From contig NZ_FXTK01000004.1 of the NCBI RefSeq assembly GCF_900182695.1, positions 186,001 to 250,000 on the forward strand: a stretch of 64,000 bases of DNA, read 5' to 3'. Positions within the stretch are counted from its first letter, which is position 1. Every line of letters starts with the position of its first letter. A program made the position numbers and the translations under genes. The stretch is from Paracoccus laeviglucosivorans. Lineage in GTDB: Bacteria > Pseudomonadota > Alphaproteobacteria > Rhodobacterales > Rhodobacteraceae. Positions 35,742 to 46,034 of the stretch are shown here, piece after piece. The notes beneath the pieces were generated by a model. The model had not been told where the DNA came from. It worked only from the letters and a program-made list of their open reading frames with translations, and did not search any database.

Positions 35742-37148
35742 ATGAAAGTCAAGGAAGTTCTCGATCTGATGAAGGACGAGGACGTCGAATATGTCGACAT
35801 CCGCTTCACCGATCCCAAAGGCAAGCTTCAGCACGTCACGCTGGTCGCCGATCTGGTCGACGAAGACTTCTTCGAAGAAGGCTTCATGTTCGACGGCTCC
35901 TCGATCGCTGGCTGGAAATCCATCGACCAGTCCGACATGAAGCTGATCCTCGATCCGGCGTCGGTCTATATCGACCCCTTCTATGCCGAAAAAACCCTTT
36001 GCGTGCACTGCAACGTGGTCGAGCCGGACACCGGCGAAGCCTATTCGCGCGACCCGCGCGGCACTGCCGTCAAGGCCGAAGCCTACCTGAAATCCTCGGG
36101 CATCGGCGATGCTGCCTATTTCGGGCCGGAAGCTGAATTCTTCCTGTTCGACGACGTGAAATATGCAATCACGCCGCAGAAAGTCTCGTTCGAGATCGAC
36201 GCAGCAGACGCCGCATGGAACACCGACACGGTGTATGAAGACGGCAACCTTGGCCACCGTGCAGCCCACAAGGGCGGCTATTTCCCGGTGAACCCGATCG
36301 ATGCCGCGCAAGACATCCGCGGCGAGATGCTGTCCACCATGAAGCGCATGGGCATCAAGGTTGACAAGCACCACCACGAAGTGGCGACCGCCCAGCACGA
36401 GCTTGGCATGATCTTCGGTGGTCTGGTCCAGCAAGCCGACAACATCCAGAAATACAAATACGTCATCCACAACGTGGCTGCCGCATATGGCAAATCGGCG
36501 ACCTTCATGCCGAAGCCGATGAAGGGCGACAACGGTTCGGGCATGCACGTGAACATGTCGATCTGGAAAGACGGCAAGCCGCTGTTTGCAGGCGACAAAT
36601 ATGCCGACCTGTCGCAGGAGGCGCTGTATTTCATCGGCGGCATCCTGAAGCACGCGAAAGCTCTGAACGCGCTGACCAACCCGGCGACCAACAGCTACAA
36701 GCGTCTGATCCCCGGTTTCGAAGCCCCCGTTCTGCGCGCTTATTCGGCCCGCAACCGCTCGGGCTGCGTGCGTATTCCGTGGACGGAATCGCCCAAAGCC
36801 AAGCGCGTCGAAGCCCGCTTCCCCGATCCGGCGGCCAACCCCTACCTGGCTTTCGCAGCATTGCTGATGGCCGGTCTGGACGGCATCAAGAACAAGATCG
36901 ATCCCGGCCCGGCTTCGGACAAGGATCTGTATGATCTGCCGCCCGAAGAACTGGCGGAAATCCCGACCGTCTGCGGTTCGCTGCGCGAAGCTCTGGAAGA
37001 GCTGGAAAAGGACATGGACTTCCTGCTGGCAGGCGACGTGTTCACCCGCGACCAGCTGGAAGGCTACATCAAGCTGAAGTGGGAAGAGGTCTACGCCTAC
37101 GAACACACCCCGCACCCGATCGAATACGCGATGTATTACAGCTGCTGA
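35742..37148 (+). CDS. glnA: Glutamine synthetase type I
   Basis: 468 residues, a dodecameric GS-I enzyme making glutamine from glutamate, ammonia and [13 protein letters not shown], the metal-site [11 protein letters not shown], the ATP/glutamate region [14 protein letters not shown], the [12 protein letters not shown] signature and NRSGCVRIP are all present. Tyr397 in DLYDLPPEE is the adenylylation site, so activity should be controlled by the GlnE/P-II cascade, whose P-II gene is directly upstream. A GGAGGAAGGA ribosome site precedes the ATG. Confidence 0.98.
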   Translation: MKVKEVLDLMKDEDVEYVDIRFTDPKGKLQHVTLVADLVDEDFFEEGFMFDGSSIAGWKSIDQSDMKLILDPASVYIDPFYAEKTLCVHCNVVEPDTGEAYSRDPRGTAVKAEAYLKSSGIGDAAYFGPEAEFFLFDDVKYAITPQKVSFEIDAADAAWNTDTVYEDGNLGHRAAHKGGYFPVNPIDAAQDIRGEMLSTMKRMGIKVDKHHHEVATAQHELGMIFGGLVQQADNIQKYKYVIHNVAAAYGKSATFMPKPMKGDNGSGMHVNMSIWKDGKPLFAGDKYADLSQEALYFIGGILKHAKALNALTNPATNSYKRLIPGFEAPVLRAYSARNRSGCVRIPWTESPKAKRVEARFPDPAANPYLAFAALLMAGLDGIKNKIDPGPASDKDLYDLPPEELAEIPTVCGSLREALEELEKDMDFLLAGDVFTRDQLEGYIKLKWEEVYAYEHTPHPIEYAMYYSC

Positions 37149-37167
37149 TCGGCAGGGACGAATTGGG

Positions 37168-37194
37168 AAAGGGCGCCGCAGAGGCGCCCTTTTT
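37168..37194. terminator. Bidirectional terminator between glnA and the OYE gene
   Basis: GGGCGCC / GGCGCCC stem with a 5-nt loop, AAA on the left and TTTTT on the right, lying between convergent stop codons. Confidence 0.85.
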
Positions 37195-37197
37195 CAT

Positions 37198-38247
37198 TCA
37201 GGCAAAGGGATAGTCGGTATATCCCTTCTCGGCCCCGACATAGAAGGTCGAGGAATCAACCGCATTCAACGCCAGCCCCTTGGCAAAGCGTTCCGGCAGG
37301 TCGGGATTGGCGATAAAGTCCTTGCCGAATGCGCAGGCATCCGCGCGTCCGGCCACAACCAACGCCGCAGCGCTTTCCTGCGTCAGCCCTTCGTTTGCGA
37401 TGACCAAGCCACCGAAGGCGGCCTTGATGTCATCCATCACGCTGTCCGCGCCCAGATGCTCGCGCAGACCGATAAATGCGATGCCGCGCGCCTTCATCTG
37501 CTGCGCGACATAGGTGAACAGCGCCTTGGGATCGCTGTCGCCCATGTCGTGATCGTCACCACGCGGCGACAGGTGCAGGCCCACGCGGTCCGCACCCCAC
37601 ACGCTTGCCACTGCATCGACCACCTCGCAGACCAGCCGCACGCGGTTTTCGATGCTACCGCCATAGGCATCGCTGCGCTGGTTGGTGCTGTCTTGCAGGA
37701 ACTGGTCCAGCAGATAGCCGTTCGCCGAATGGACCTCGACCCCGTCAAAGCCCGCTGCCTTGGCGTTGAGCGCGGCTTGGCGATAGGTCTCGATCAGGGC
37801 GGGGATCTCATGGATCTCCAGCGCACGAGGGGTAACGTAGTCCTGTTTGGGACGCACCAGACTGACATGGCCCGCAGGCCGGACCGCACTGGGGGCCACC
37901 GGCAAGGCACCATCCAGAAACATCGGGGCCGAGATGCGCCCCACATGCCAGAGCTGGCAAAAGATCACCCCGCCCGCGCCATGCACCGCATCGGTGACAC
38001 CGCGCCAGCCCGCAACCTGTTCCTGATTCCAGATGCCCGGCGTGCCCGCATATCCCACGCCCATCGGCGTGACCGAAGTGGCCTCGGTCAGGATCATGCC
38101 CGCCCCGGCCCGCTGGCGGTAATACTCCGCGACCAGCGCATCGGGCGCCCGCGCCTCGCCGCTGCGCGAGCGGGTCAGGGGGGCCATGACGATGCGGTTT
38201 TTCAGGGTCAGCGGCCCCAGTTCCAACGGGTCGAACAGCGTGGGCAT
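37198..38247 (-). CDS. Old Yellow Enzyme family alkene reductase
   Basis: 349-residue FMN TIM-barrel oxidoreductase related to NemA/OYE. It carries LKNRIVMAPLTRSRS, the FMN-contact stretch FCQLWHVGRIS, the catalytic HSANGYLLDQFLQDSTNQRSD region in pieces (His/Asn pair), and C-terminal FGKDFIANPDLPERF. These enzymes reduce activated C=C bonds, nitro compounds or N-ethylmaleimide with NAD(P)H; the natural substrate is unknown. The ATG at 38247 has an AAGGAG site; the longer frame upstream is rejected. It is divergent from purB. Confidence 0.92.
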   Translation of the reverse strand: MPTLFDPLELGPLTLKNRIVMAPLTRSRSGEARAPDALVAEYYRQRAGAGMILTEATSVTPMGVGYAGTPGIWNQEQVAGWRGVTDAVHGAGGVIFCQLWHVGRISAPMFLDGALPVAPSAVRPAGHVSLVRPKQDYVTPRALEIHEIPALIETYRQAALNAKAAGFDGVEVHSANGYLLDQFLQDSTNQRSDAYGGSIENRVRLVCEVVDAVASVWGADRVGLHLSPRGDDHDMGDSDPKALFTYVAQQMKARGIAFIGLREHLGADSVMDDIKAAFGGLVIANEGLTQESAAALVVAGRADACAFGKDFIANPDLPERFAKGLALNAVDSSTFYVGAEKGYTDYPFA

Positions 38248-38376
38248 GTGATGCTCCTTGGGTTTGTGATGGAAGATTTGCGACATGTGCGCGTCCCCCG
38301 CGGCATCATGTATCCCCCGCGCAGTTGCGGGCAAGGGGTCTTGCCGCTAGAACCCCCGCAAACACAGGAGTTTCCG

Positions 38377-39693
38377 ATGATCCCGCGCTATTCCCGCCCC
38401 GAAATGGTCGCCATCTGGTCGCCCGAGACCAAGTTCAAGATCTGGTATGAGATCGAGGCATATGCCTGCGATGCGCAGGCCGATCTGGGCGTGATCCCGC
38501 GCGAAAATGCCGAAGCCGTCTGGAAGGCCAAGGATGTCGAATTCGACGTCGCCCGCATCGACGAAATCGAGGCGGTGACCAAGCATGACGTCATCGCCTT
38601 TCTGACCCATCTGGCCGAACATATCGGCAGCGATCAGGCGCGGTTCGTGCATCAGGGCATGACTTCGTCGGACGTGCTGGACACCACGCTGAACGTGCAA
38701 CTGGTCCGCGCTGCCGACATCCTGCTGGCCGATATGGACCGCCTGCTGGCCGCGCTGAAGACCCGCGCGCTTGAGCACAAGGACACGGTTCGCATCGGTC
38801 GCAGCCATGGCATTCATGCCGAACCGACTACGATGGGCCTGACCTTCGCCCGCTTCTATGCCGAAATGGACCGCAACCGCACCCGTCTGCAGGCCGCCCG
38901 CGAAGAAGTGGCGACCGGCGCAATTTCGGGCGCTGTCGGCACCTTCGCCAATATCGACCCGGCGGTCGAGGAACATGTCTGCGCGAAACTGGGCCTGCGC
39001 CCGGAGCCGATCAGCACGCAGGTCATCCCGCGCGACCGTCACGCGATGTTCTTTGCCACGCTGGGCGTGATCGCATCGTCCATCGAAAACGTCGCCATCG
39101 AAATCCGCCACATGCAGCGCACCGAGGTGCTTGAGGCGGAAGAATTCTTCAGCCCCGGCCAAAAAGGCTCGTCGGCGATGCCGCACAAGCGCAACCCGGT
39201 CCTGACCGAAAACCTGACCGGCCTTGCCCGTCTGGTCCGCATGGCCGTCGTCCCCGCGATGGAGAACGTGGCGCTGTGGCATGAACGCGACATCAGCCAT
39301 TCCTCGGTCGAGCGTGGGATCGGGCCGGACACCACCATCACGCTGGATTTCGCGCTGAACCGTCTGGCGGGCGTGATCGAAAAGCTGGTCGTCTATCCCG
39401 AAAACATGCTTAATAACATGAACAAATTCAAAGGTCTGGTGATGTCGCAGCGCGTGCTTTTGGCGCTGACGCAGGCCGGTGTCTCGCGCGAGGATGCTTA
39501 CCGGCTGGTCCAGCGCAACGCGATGAAGGTCTGGGAACAGGGCGCGGATTTCAAGACCGAGCTGCTGGCAGATGCCGAAGTGACCGCCGCCCTGTCGCCC
39601 GCCGAGATCGATGAGAAATTCGATCTGGGCTATCACACCAAGCATGTGGACACGATTTTCGCCCGCGTCTTTGGTGAAAACGGCGGGCGTTAA
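38377..39693 (+). CDS. purB: Adenylosuccinate lyase
   Basis: 438 residues of the fumarase/aspartase fold, acting twice in purine synthesis (SAICAR to AICAR, adenylosuccinate to AMP). The superfamily signature GSSAMPHKRNP is present, as are MTSSDVLDT and the catalytic-His segment GRSHGIHAEP. AGGAG precedes the ATG at 38377 (MIPRYSRPEM). The frame is open for another 900 bases upstream, but that part is antisense to the OYE gene and not coding. A hairpin terminator follows the stop. Confidence 0.97.
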   Translation: MIPRYSRPEMVAIWSPETKFKIWYEIEAYACDAQADLGVIPRENAEAVWKAKDVEFDVARIDEIEAVTKHDVIAFLTHLAEHIGSDQARFVHQGMTSSDVLDTTLNVQLVRAADILLADMDRLLAALKTRALEHKDTVRIGRSHGIHAEPTTMGLTFARFYAEMDRNRTRLQAAREEVATGAISGAVGTFANIDPAVEEHVCAKLGLRPEPISTQVIPRDRHAMFFATLGVIASSIENVAIEIRHMQRTEVLEAEEFFSPGQKGSSAMPHKRNPVLTENLTGLARLVRMAVVPAMENVALWHERDISHSSVERGIGPDTTITLDFALNRLAGVIEKLVVYPENMLNNMNKFKGLVMSQRVLLALTQAGVSREDAYRLVQRNAMKVWEQGADFKTELLADAEVTAALSPAEIDEKFDLGYHTKHVDTIFARVFGENGGR

Positions 39694-39721
39694 CCGCCTG
39701 TTCGGATTTAGCTGCCAGATT

Positions 39722-39750
39722 GCCCCCGAAGACACGGATTCGGGGGCTTT
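39722..39750 (+). terminator. Terminator after purB, abutting the fliG start
   Basis: GCCCCCGAA / TTCGGGGGC perfect 9-bp stem with an 8-nt loop, then TTTCTC. The fliG ATG follows 6 bases after the stem and the stem's 3' arm contains the only G-rich ribosome-site candidate for fliG. Confidence 0.75.
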
Positions 39751-39753
39751 CTC

Positions 39754-40791
39754 ATGTCCATCGCCATATTGGCAGCACCACAGCTGACCCATCGCCAAAA
39801 GGCTGCGGTGATCGTGCGCCAAGTGCTGGCAGAAGGTGGCGATATGGACCTTGCCCGCCTGCCCGCGCCACTTCAGGCAGAACTGGCGCAGGAAATGGCG
39901 CTGATGGGCCTGATCGACCGCGACACCCGCAATTCCGTCATCGCCGAATTCTGCGACAAGCTGGAAGCGGTGGGGCTAAGCTTTCCCGGCGACATCGACG
40001 GCACGCTGGATCTGCTGGACGGCCATATCTCGGCCGATACCACCGACCGCCTGCGCCGCATGGCTGCACTGAACGGCACGGGCGATCCGTGGGAACGCAT
40101 TGCTGCGCTTTCGACGCATCTGCTGGCGGAACTGGCCCGGACCGAGGCGGTAGAGATTGCGGCCATCCTGTTTTCGCGCCTGCCCGTCCCCCGCGCGGCC
40201 GAAGTGTTCGGGCTGCTGGATCCCGACCGCGCGCGGCAGATCGCCTATTCCATGTCGCTGACCGGCACGGTCGAGGCGCCCGCGCTGCGTCGCATCGGGC
40301 TGGCTCTGATACAAGCCGCAGACGCCATCCCGCGTTCCGCGATCGAGGGCAAGGCCGTGGACAAGGTCGGTGCTATCCTGAACTTTACCCCCGCCACCAC
40401 GCGCGACACGGTTCTGGCGGGACTTGATGACGATGATGCCGACTTCGCTGGCGAGGTGCGCAAGACCATCTTCACATGGGCCAATATCCCCGCCCGGATC
40501 GATCCTCGCGACATCGCCCGCATCACCCGAGAGGTCGAGGGCACGGTGCTGATCAAGGCGCTTGCGGGTTCGAAAGGGGCAAATCAGCCCACGGCGGATT
40601 TCCTGTTGGGCGGCCTCTCCTCGCGCCTGGCCGAGTCGATGCGAGAGGAGATGGAAGCTTTGGGCAAGGTCGCCAGCAAAGACGCCGAGGAAGCGATGGA
40701 TCAGATCGTCGCAGCCATCCGCCGGATGGAGACGGCAGGCGATTTGTTCATGATCGCACAGGACCCGGACGAGGAGGAGATCGGTGCCTGA
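39754..40791 (+). CDS. fliG: FliG-like flagellar motor switch protein
   Basis: 345 residues. Matches FliG throughout: N-terminal LTHRQKAAVIVRQVLAEG, a middle domain (EAVEIAAILFSRLPVPRAAEVFGLLDPDRARQIAYSMSLTG) and a C-terminal torque domain with VRKTIFTWANIPARIDPRDIARITREVEGTVLIKALAG and AIRRMETAGDLFMI. FliG normally forms the cytoplasmic rotor ring with FliM and MotA. No other flagellar gene lies in the window; it sits between purB and a metabolic gene. It may be a remnant, a repurposed protein, or a detached part of a flagellar set elsewhere. The terminator hairpin immediately before the start is odd. Confidence 0.82.
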   Translation: MSIAILAAPQLTHRQKAAVIVRQVLAEGGDMDLARLPAPLQAELAQEMALMGLIDRDTRNSVIAEFCDKLEAVGLSFPGDIDGTLDLLDGHISADTTDRLRRMAALNGTGDPWERIAALSTHLLAELARTEAVEIAAILFSRLPVPRAAEVFGLLDPDRARQIAYSMSLTGTVEAPALRRIGLALIQAADAIPRSAIEGKAVDKVGAILNFTPATTRDTVLAGLDDDDADFAGEVRKTIFTWANIPARIDPRDIARITREVEGTVLIKALAGSKGANQPTADFLLGGLSSRLAESMREEMEALGKVASKDAEEAMDQIVAAIRRMETAGDLFMIAQDPDEEEIGA

Positions 40792-40856
40792 CCCTTGCCC
40801 CCCTGTCGTGGGTGGCCTAGCACTTGGGCGCGAAACCAGGCATCGGGAAAGACAGC

Positions 40857-41000
40857 ATGACCAACCGCATCGCTTTAGTGCTGGGCCTGATGGTGATCGC
40901 GATGTTCGCCATCGATTCCGCATTTTTCGCCGGTTCTCTGCCGCTGTTCCTGGGCAAAAAGATAGCCTCGCTGATCGAATATGTCAGCTTCTGGCGCTAA
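40857..41000 (+). CDS. Small single-helix membrane protein upstream of gap
   Basis: 47 residues, not in the usual longer-ORF range. MTNRIALVLGLMVIAMFAIDSAFFAGSLPLF in pieces forms one membrane helix (about 5-24), followed by a short amphipathic segment KKIASLIEYVSFWR. A GGGAAAGAC ribosome-site candidate precedes the ATG. The layout (TNRIAL start, Leu-rich helix, acidic Asp, FLxxK, LIEYxxFWR end) matches, from memory, a small conserved protein encoded beside gap in other Rhodobacterales. Function unknown; it ends 151 bp before gap. Confidence 0.75.
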   Translation: MTNRIALVLGLMVIAMFAIDSAFFAGSLPLFLGKKIASLIEYVSFWR

Positions 41001-41151
41001 CATCGGCAGGCAGGCGCGTTCCCCTGTCGAGTCAAGGCGCTAACATACGAATTTCAGAAACTTTCGCCGCTTTTCGGCCCTCTGGCATTTGCATTCGCCC
41101 GCATTTGCGGTCTATCAGCACGACGAAGCATCTCATCGGCGGAGGAATCCC

Positions 41152-42153
<1,002 letters not shown>

Positions 42154-42178
42154 TCGCTGCCCCGCCCCGGAAAACACG

Positions 42179-42202
42179 AACGCGCCCCCATCGGGGCGCG
42201 TT
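42179..42202. terminator. Terminator after gap
   Basis: CGCGCCCC / GGGGCGCG 8-bp stem with a CATC loop, flanked by AA and TTT; it lies between gap and a convergent small gene and can serve both. Confidence 0.78.
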
Positions 42203-42233
42203 TCGAATTTCCGGGCCATGGCTGGCGTCGGGA

Positions 42234-42545
42234 TCAACCGCGGGTCAGGCGCTTGACATTGGCACGGGTGCGCTTGCGGTAAGGCTTCAGAGCAGCGGCC
42301 ATTACCTCGTCCGCGCGCTGACCACGCCCCGCGGCGCTGATCGCGGCAAACATCGCCTCGGTCGCGGCATCGGCCTTTTCGACGACCATGCGCGTCGGTT
42401 CGGTCGCTTCCTGACGGACAAGGCCCATCATGCCCGCCGTCCGCAGCGCGATGACCATCTGCGCTTCCCATGTCATGCGCGCCATCTGGCCCCACAAAAC
42501 CAACGGAGCCTGCGCCGCACCAAGATTGAACATACCGTAACCCAT
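42234..42545 (-). CDS. Small Met/Ala-rich protein, function unknown
   Basis: 103 residues. It begins MGYGMFNLGAAQAPLVLWGQ, has a helical stretch ARMTWEAQMVIALRTAGMMGL, the segment RMVVEKADAATEAMFAAISA and a basic end KPYRKRTRANVKRLTRG. This layout resembles a rhodobacteral group of short proteins sometimes annotated as antifreeze-like because of Ala-rich composition; such a role is not supported here. GGAG precedes the ATG at 42545. The frame continues far upstream antisense to pyrC, which I reject. It is divergent from pyrC. Confidence 0.75.
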   Translation of the reverse strand: MGYGMFNLGAAQAPLVLWGQMARMTWEAQMVIALRTAGMMGLVRQEATEPTRMVVEKADAATEAMFAAISAAGRGQRADEVMAAALKPYRKRTRANVKRLTRG

Positions 42546-42671
42546 AACGCACTCCGATCCGTTGCCAGGGATGCGAATAGCTGCACCCGTTGGCGCCTTT
42601 TGCCAAGTCATCCTTTCGGACAGATGCCAACGGCTATTTCCATGCATCCACGCTGGGTATAGAGGGAAACC

Positions 42672-43715
42672 ATGACGAAATCCGTAACGCTCCGCCGCCC
42701 CGACGACTGGCATCTGCATCTGCGCGATGGCGCGATGCTGGCCGCAGTTGCAGCATATTCCGGCCATTTCGGCCGTGCGATCATCATGCCAAATCTTGTG
42801 CCGCCGGTCCTGACCGGCGCGCAGGCCGCCAGCTATCGCGACCGTATTCTGGCCGCACTGCCCGAAAATGTGACGTTGCGTCCACTTATGACGCTTTACC
42901 TGACCGAAACCACCGAAGCCGCCGATCTGGTTCAGGCGCATCGCGATGGAATCATCTCGGCGGTCAAGCTGTATCCGGCAGGCGCCACGACCAATTCGGC
43001 CTCGGGCGTGCGCGATTTCGCAAAGGTCCGCCCCGTGCTTGAGGCGATGGCCGAAGCCGGCATCCCCCTTTGCATGCATGGCGAAGTTACGGATCCCGCC
43101 GTCGACATCTTCGACCGCGAGGCGGTGTTTATCGACCGCGTGCTGGACCCGATCCGGCGCGCAGTGCCGGCATTGCGTGTGGTGATGGAACATATCACCA
43201 CGCAGGACGGGGTCGATTACGTCAGCGCCAACGACAATATCGGCGCAACGATCACCACGCACCACCTGGTCATCAACCGCAACCACATCCTGGTCGGCGG
43301 CATCCGCCCGCATTACTACTGCCTGCCGGTCGCCAAGCGCGAAACCCACCGTCTGGCGCTGCGCAAGGCGGCAACCTCGGGCGATCCGCGCTTCTTCCTC
43401 GGCACCGACTCGGCCCCTCATCCCGACCGCGCCAAGGAAAGCGCCTGCGGCTGCGCAGGTTGCTTCACTGCACCGAACACCATGTCGATTCTGGCACAGG
43501 TCTTCGAAGACGACGTTGCGCTGGACAAACTGGAAGGCTTCGCCTCGCTTCACGGCCCGGCCTTCTACCGCATGCCGGTGAACGACGACACCATCCGCCT
43601 GGTGAAACGCGACACGCCCGCCGCCTACCCCACCCATATCACCGCGGGGGACGAAACCGTCACCGTCTTCGACCCCGGCTTCCCGCTTTACTGGCATGTC
43701 GAGGATCAAGCATGA
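42672..43715 (+). CDS. pyrC: Dihydroorotase (class II)
   Basis: 347 residues. Zinc enzyme that cyclises carbamoyl-aspartate to dihydroorotate in pyrimidine synthesis. Metal ligands His14 and His16 are in [10 protein letters not shown], the carboxylated lysine Lys99 is in [14 protein letters not shown], and the metal-binding Asp is in [15 protein letters not shown] precedes the ATG. The stop overlaps the pyrE start by 4 bp, so two pathway steps are coupled. Confidence 0.97.
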   Translation: MTKSVTLRRPDDWHLHLRDGAMLAAVAAYSGHFGRAIIMPNLVPPVLTGAQAASYRDRILAALPENVTLRPLMTLYLTETTEAADLVQAHRDGIISAVKLYPAGATTNSASGVRDFAKVRPVLEAMAEAGIPLCMHGEVTDPAVDIFDREAVFIDRVLDPIRRAVPALRVVMEHITTQDGVDYVSANDNIGATITTHHLVINRNHILVGGIRPHYYCLPVAKRETHRLALRKAATSGDPRFFLGTDSAPHPDRAKESACGCAGCFTAPNTMSILAQVFEDDVALDKLEGFASLHGPAFYRMPVNDDTIRLVKRDTPAAYPTHITAGDETVTVFDPGFPLYWHVEDQA

Positions 43716-44383
43716 CCCTGCCCTTCCCCCCGCGCGAGGAAATCGCCCGCCTCACAGCCCGTATGCTGCTGGAAATCAAGGCCGTGCATTTCAACGCGGC
43801 CGAGCCCTATACCTACGCCTCGGGCCTCAAGGGGCCGACATATATCGACTGCCGCAAGCTGATCTCCTATCCGCGCATCCGCTCGACGCTGATGGATTTC
43901 CTCGCGGCGACCGTGCTGCGCGATGCGGGCTTCGACGCTTTCGACAATATCGCGGGCGGCGAAACGGCGGGCATCCCCTTCGCGGCCTTCGTGGCGGAAC
44001 GGCTTGAACTGCCCATGACCTATGTCCGCAAAAAGCCCAAGGGTTACGGCCGCAACGCCCGGATCGAAGGCGCGATGTCCGAAGGTCAGCGCGTCCTGCT
44101 GGTCGAGGATCTGACCACAGATGGCGGCTCGAAGCTCAGCTTCGTGGATGCCATCCGCGAAACCGGCGCGACCTGCGGCCACACTGCGGTGATTTTCTAT
44201 TACGGCATTTTCCAGGAAACCACGCAGCGTCTGGCCGATCATGGCGTGCAACTGCACCACCTCTGCACATGGTGGGACGTGCTGGCCGAGGCGAAATCCC
44301 AAGGCTTCTACGACGAAGCAACCCTTTCGGAAGTCGAGAAATTCCTGACCGATCCGCGCGCCTGGCAAGCCGCGCATCCCTGA
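43712..44383 (+). CDS. pyrE: Orotate phosphoribosyltransferase
   Basis: 223 residues. Converts orotate and PRPP to OMP. The PRPP-binding loop [13 protein letters not shown] is at 128-140, and the flexible-loop lysines are in [12 protein letters not shown]. The ATG at 43712 overlaps the pyrC stop (ATGA); the frame is open further upstream only inside pyrC. It is slightly longer than E. coli PyrE, with a C-terminal extension, as in other alphaproteobacteria. A terminator follows. Confidence 0.96.
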   Translation: MTLPFPPREEIARLTARMLLEIKAVHFNAAEPYTYASGLKGPTYIDCRKLISYPRIRSTLMDFLAATVLRDAGFDAFDNIAGGETAGIPFAAFVAERLELPMTYVRKKPKGYGRNARIEGAMSEGQRVLLVEDLTTDGGSKLSFVDAIRETGATCGHTAVIFYYGIFQETTQRLADHGVQLHHLCTWWDVLAEAKSQGFYDEATLSEVEKFLTDPRAWQAAHP

Positions 44384-44387
44384 TCTT

Positions 44388-44406
44388 CTTAGTTCTTCAA
44401 ATACCC
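44388..44406 (+). repeat. Possible partial copy of the intergenic repeat, copy C
   Basis: AGTTCTTCAAATACCC shares the AAATACCC core and the preceding GTTC with copies at 12704 and 20868, but lacks their G-rich half and is replaced by the pyrE terminator. Short match, so tentative. Confidence 0.4.
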
Positions 44407-44445
44407 ATGCCGCCCCTGCCACCTGCGCAAGGGGCGGCATTTCAT
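44407..44445 (+). terminator. Terminator of pyrC-pyrE
   Basis: ATGCCGCCCCT / AGGGGCGGCAT 11-bp perfect stem with a 12-nt loop, followed by TTCATT. Confidence 0.8.
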
Positions 44446-44452
44446 TCACAGC

Positions 44453-44500
44453 TTATCCACAAGATATCCCGATGGACCCACGGGCGCATAAGGTGGATAA
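44453..44500. promoter_or_regulatory. Two DnaA boxes in the dnaB leader
   Basis: TTATCCACA at 44453-44461 is a perfect DnaA box on the plus strand. TTATCCACC on the minus strand (44500-44492) matches 8 of 9 positions. They face each other 30 bp apart, 35-80 bp before the dnaB start, and suggest DnaA control of dnaB. Confidence 0.7.
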
Positions 44501-44534
44501 GAACCTTCTACCCAAATTACCCGGAGCCCGAGGG

Positions 44535-46034
44535 ATGAGCGAATTGCGCGCCGTCGAAATCAGGAACCCCAGCGAGATCGCCGAAGCGGTCGCGGCTCAG
44601 GCCGTTCCCTTCTCGATCGAGGCCGAGCAGCAGCTTCTGGGCGCGCTTCTGACCAACAATGAGGTCTATGACCACGTCTCGCGCGTCATTCAGGGCAAGC
44701 ATTTCTACGACCCCGTGCATCGCCGCATCTATGAGATCTGCGTCGAACGCATCGCCAAGAACGCGCTGGCAAGCCCGGTGACGATCAAGGCTTACATGGA
44801 AAACGACGCCGGCCTCAAGGAACTGGGCGGCCCGGCCTATCTGGCCCGTCTGGCGGGCGCGGCGATTTCGTCCCATGCCGCGCGGGATTATGCCCAGATG
44901 ATCCGCGAATTCGCGCTGCGCCGCGACCTGATCCATCTGGGTCAGGAAATTTCGTCGCGCGCACAGACCGTCTCGGTCAGCGATTCCGCCGAGGATCAGA
45001 TCAAGGAAGCCGAGCAGACGCTTTACAAGCTGGGCGAACAAGGTGTCGCGGAACGCGGCTTCCAAAGCTTCCTTGCCGCCGTCAGCGGTGCGCTGAATGC
45101 GGCCAATGCGGCATTCAGCCGGGGCGGCGGTCTGTCGGGCATCTCCTCGGGGCTGATCGATTTGGATGGCAAGATGGGCGGTCTGAACCGCTCGGACCTG
45201 ATCATTCTGGCCGGGCGCCCCTCGATGGGGAAAACCTCGCTGGCCACCAACATCGCCTTCAACGTCGCCAAGGTGCACAAGATGGGCGAAATGCCCGACG
45301 GCAGCCAAGGCAGCGTCTCGGGCGGTGTCGTGGGCTTTTTCAGCCTTGAGATGTCGGCAGAGCAGCTTGCCGCCCGAATCCTGTCCGAAGCCGCCGAGGT
45401 GCCCAGCGAATCCATCCGCCGCGGTGACATGACCGAGGATGAGTTCCGACGCTTTGTCAAAGCCGCGCATGATCTGCAGAACTGCCCGCTTTACATCGAC
45501 GACACGCCCGCTTTGCCCATCAACCAGCTGGCCGCGCGCGCGCGCAAGCTGAAACGGACCATGGGTCTTGATCTGTTGATCGTGGACTACCTGCAACTTC
45601 TGCGCGCCGCATCCGCCAAGGACAGCCGCGTGAACGAGGTGTCCGAGATCACCCAAGGGCTGAAAGCCGTCGCCAAGGAGCTCGACATTCCCGTCATCGC
45701 CCTGTCGCAGTTGTCGCGCGCCGTCGAAAGCCGCGAGGACAAGCGACCGCAGCTTTCCGACCTGCGCGAATCCGGCTCGATCGAGCAGGACGCCGACATC
45801 GTGATGTTCGTCTTCCGCGAGGAATATTACCGCGAACGCGAAAAGCCCGCCGACCACGAGTTGGACAAGATGGCCGCCTGGCAGCAGATCATGGAATCCT
45901 GCCATGGCAAGGCCGAGGTCATCATCGGCAAGCAGCGCCACGGTCCCATCGGCACGGTCGAACTCAGCTTCGAAGGCCGCTTCACCCGTTTCGGCAATCT
46001 TGAAAAGCATCGCAGCTGGGATAACCGCGAATGA
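44535..46034 (+). CDS. dnaB: Replicative DNA helicase DnaB
   Basis: 499 residues. An N-terminal helical domain (PFSIEAEQQLLGALLTNN) and linker precede the RecA-like motor with Walker A GRPSMGKTS at 227-235, Walker B LLIVDYLQLL and arginine-finger/loop region QLSRAVESREDKRPQLSDLRESGSIEQDAD in pieces. It is a hexameric helicase loaded at oriC and travelling with the fork. The ATG at 44535 follows CGAGGG; an in-frame ATG at 44472 would add 21 residues over a DnaA box. No intein is present. The stop overlaps the next gene by 4 bp. Confidence 0.97.
   Translation: MSELRAVEIRNPSEIAEAVAAQAVPFSIEAEQQLLGALLTNNEVYDHVSRVIQGKHFYDPVHRRIYEICVERIAKNALASPVTIKAYMENDAGLKELGGPAYLARLAGAAISSHAARDYAQMIREFALRRDLIHLGQEISSRAQTVSVSDSAEDQIKEAEQTLYKLGEQGVAERGFQSFLAAVSGALNAANAAFSRGGGLSGISSGLIDLDGKMGGLNRSDLIILAGRPSMGKTSLATNIAFNVAKVHKMGEMPDGSQGSVSGGVVGFFSLEMSAEQLAARILSEAAEVPSESIRRGDMTEDEFRRFVKAAHDLQNCPLYIDDTPALPINQLAARARKLKRTMGLDLLIVDYLQLLRAASAKDSRVNEVSEITQGLKAVAKELDIPVIALSQLSRAVESREDKRPQLSDLRESGSIEQDADIVMFVFREEYYREREKPADHELDKMAAWQQIMESCHGKAEVIIGKQRHGPIGTVELSFEGRFTRFGNLEKHRSWDNRE

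Noticed and set aside
37456..38376. In-frame upstream extension of purB by about 300 codons
   Set aside because: Antisense to the Old Yellow Enzyme gene; purB homology and an AGGAG site begin at 38377.
42546..43709. Upstream extension of the small Met/Ala-rich gene
   Set aside because: Antisense to pyrC; a GGAG ribosome site supports the start at 42545.
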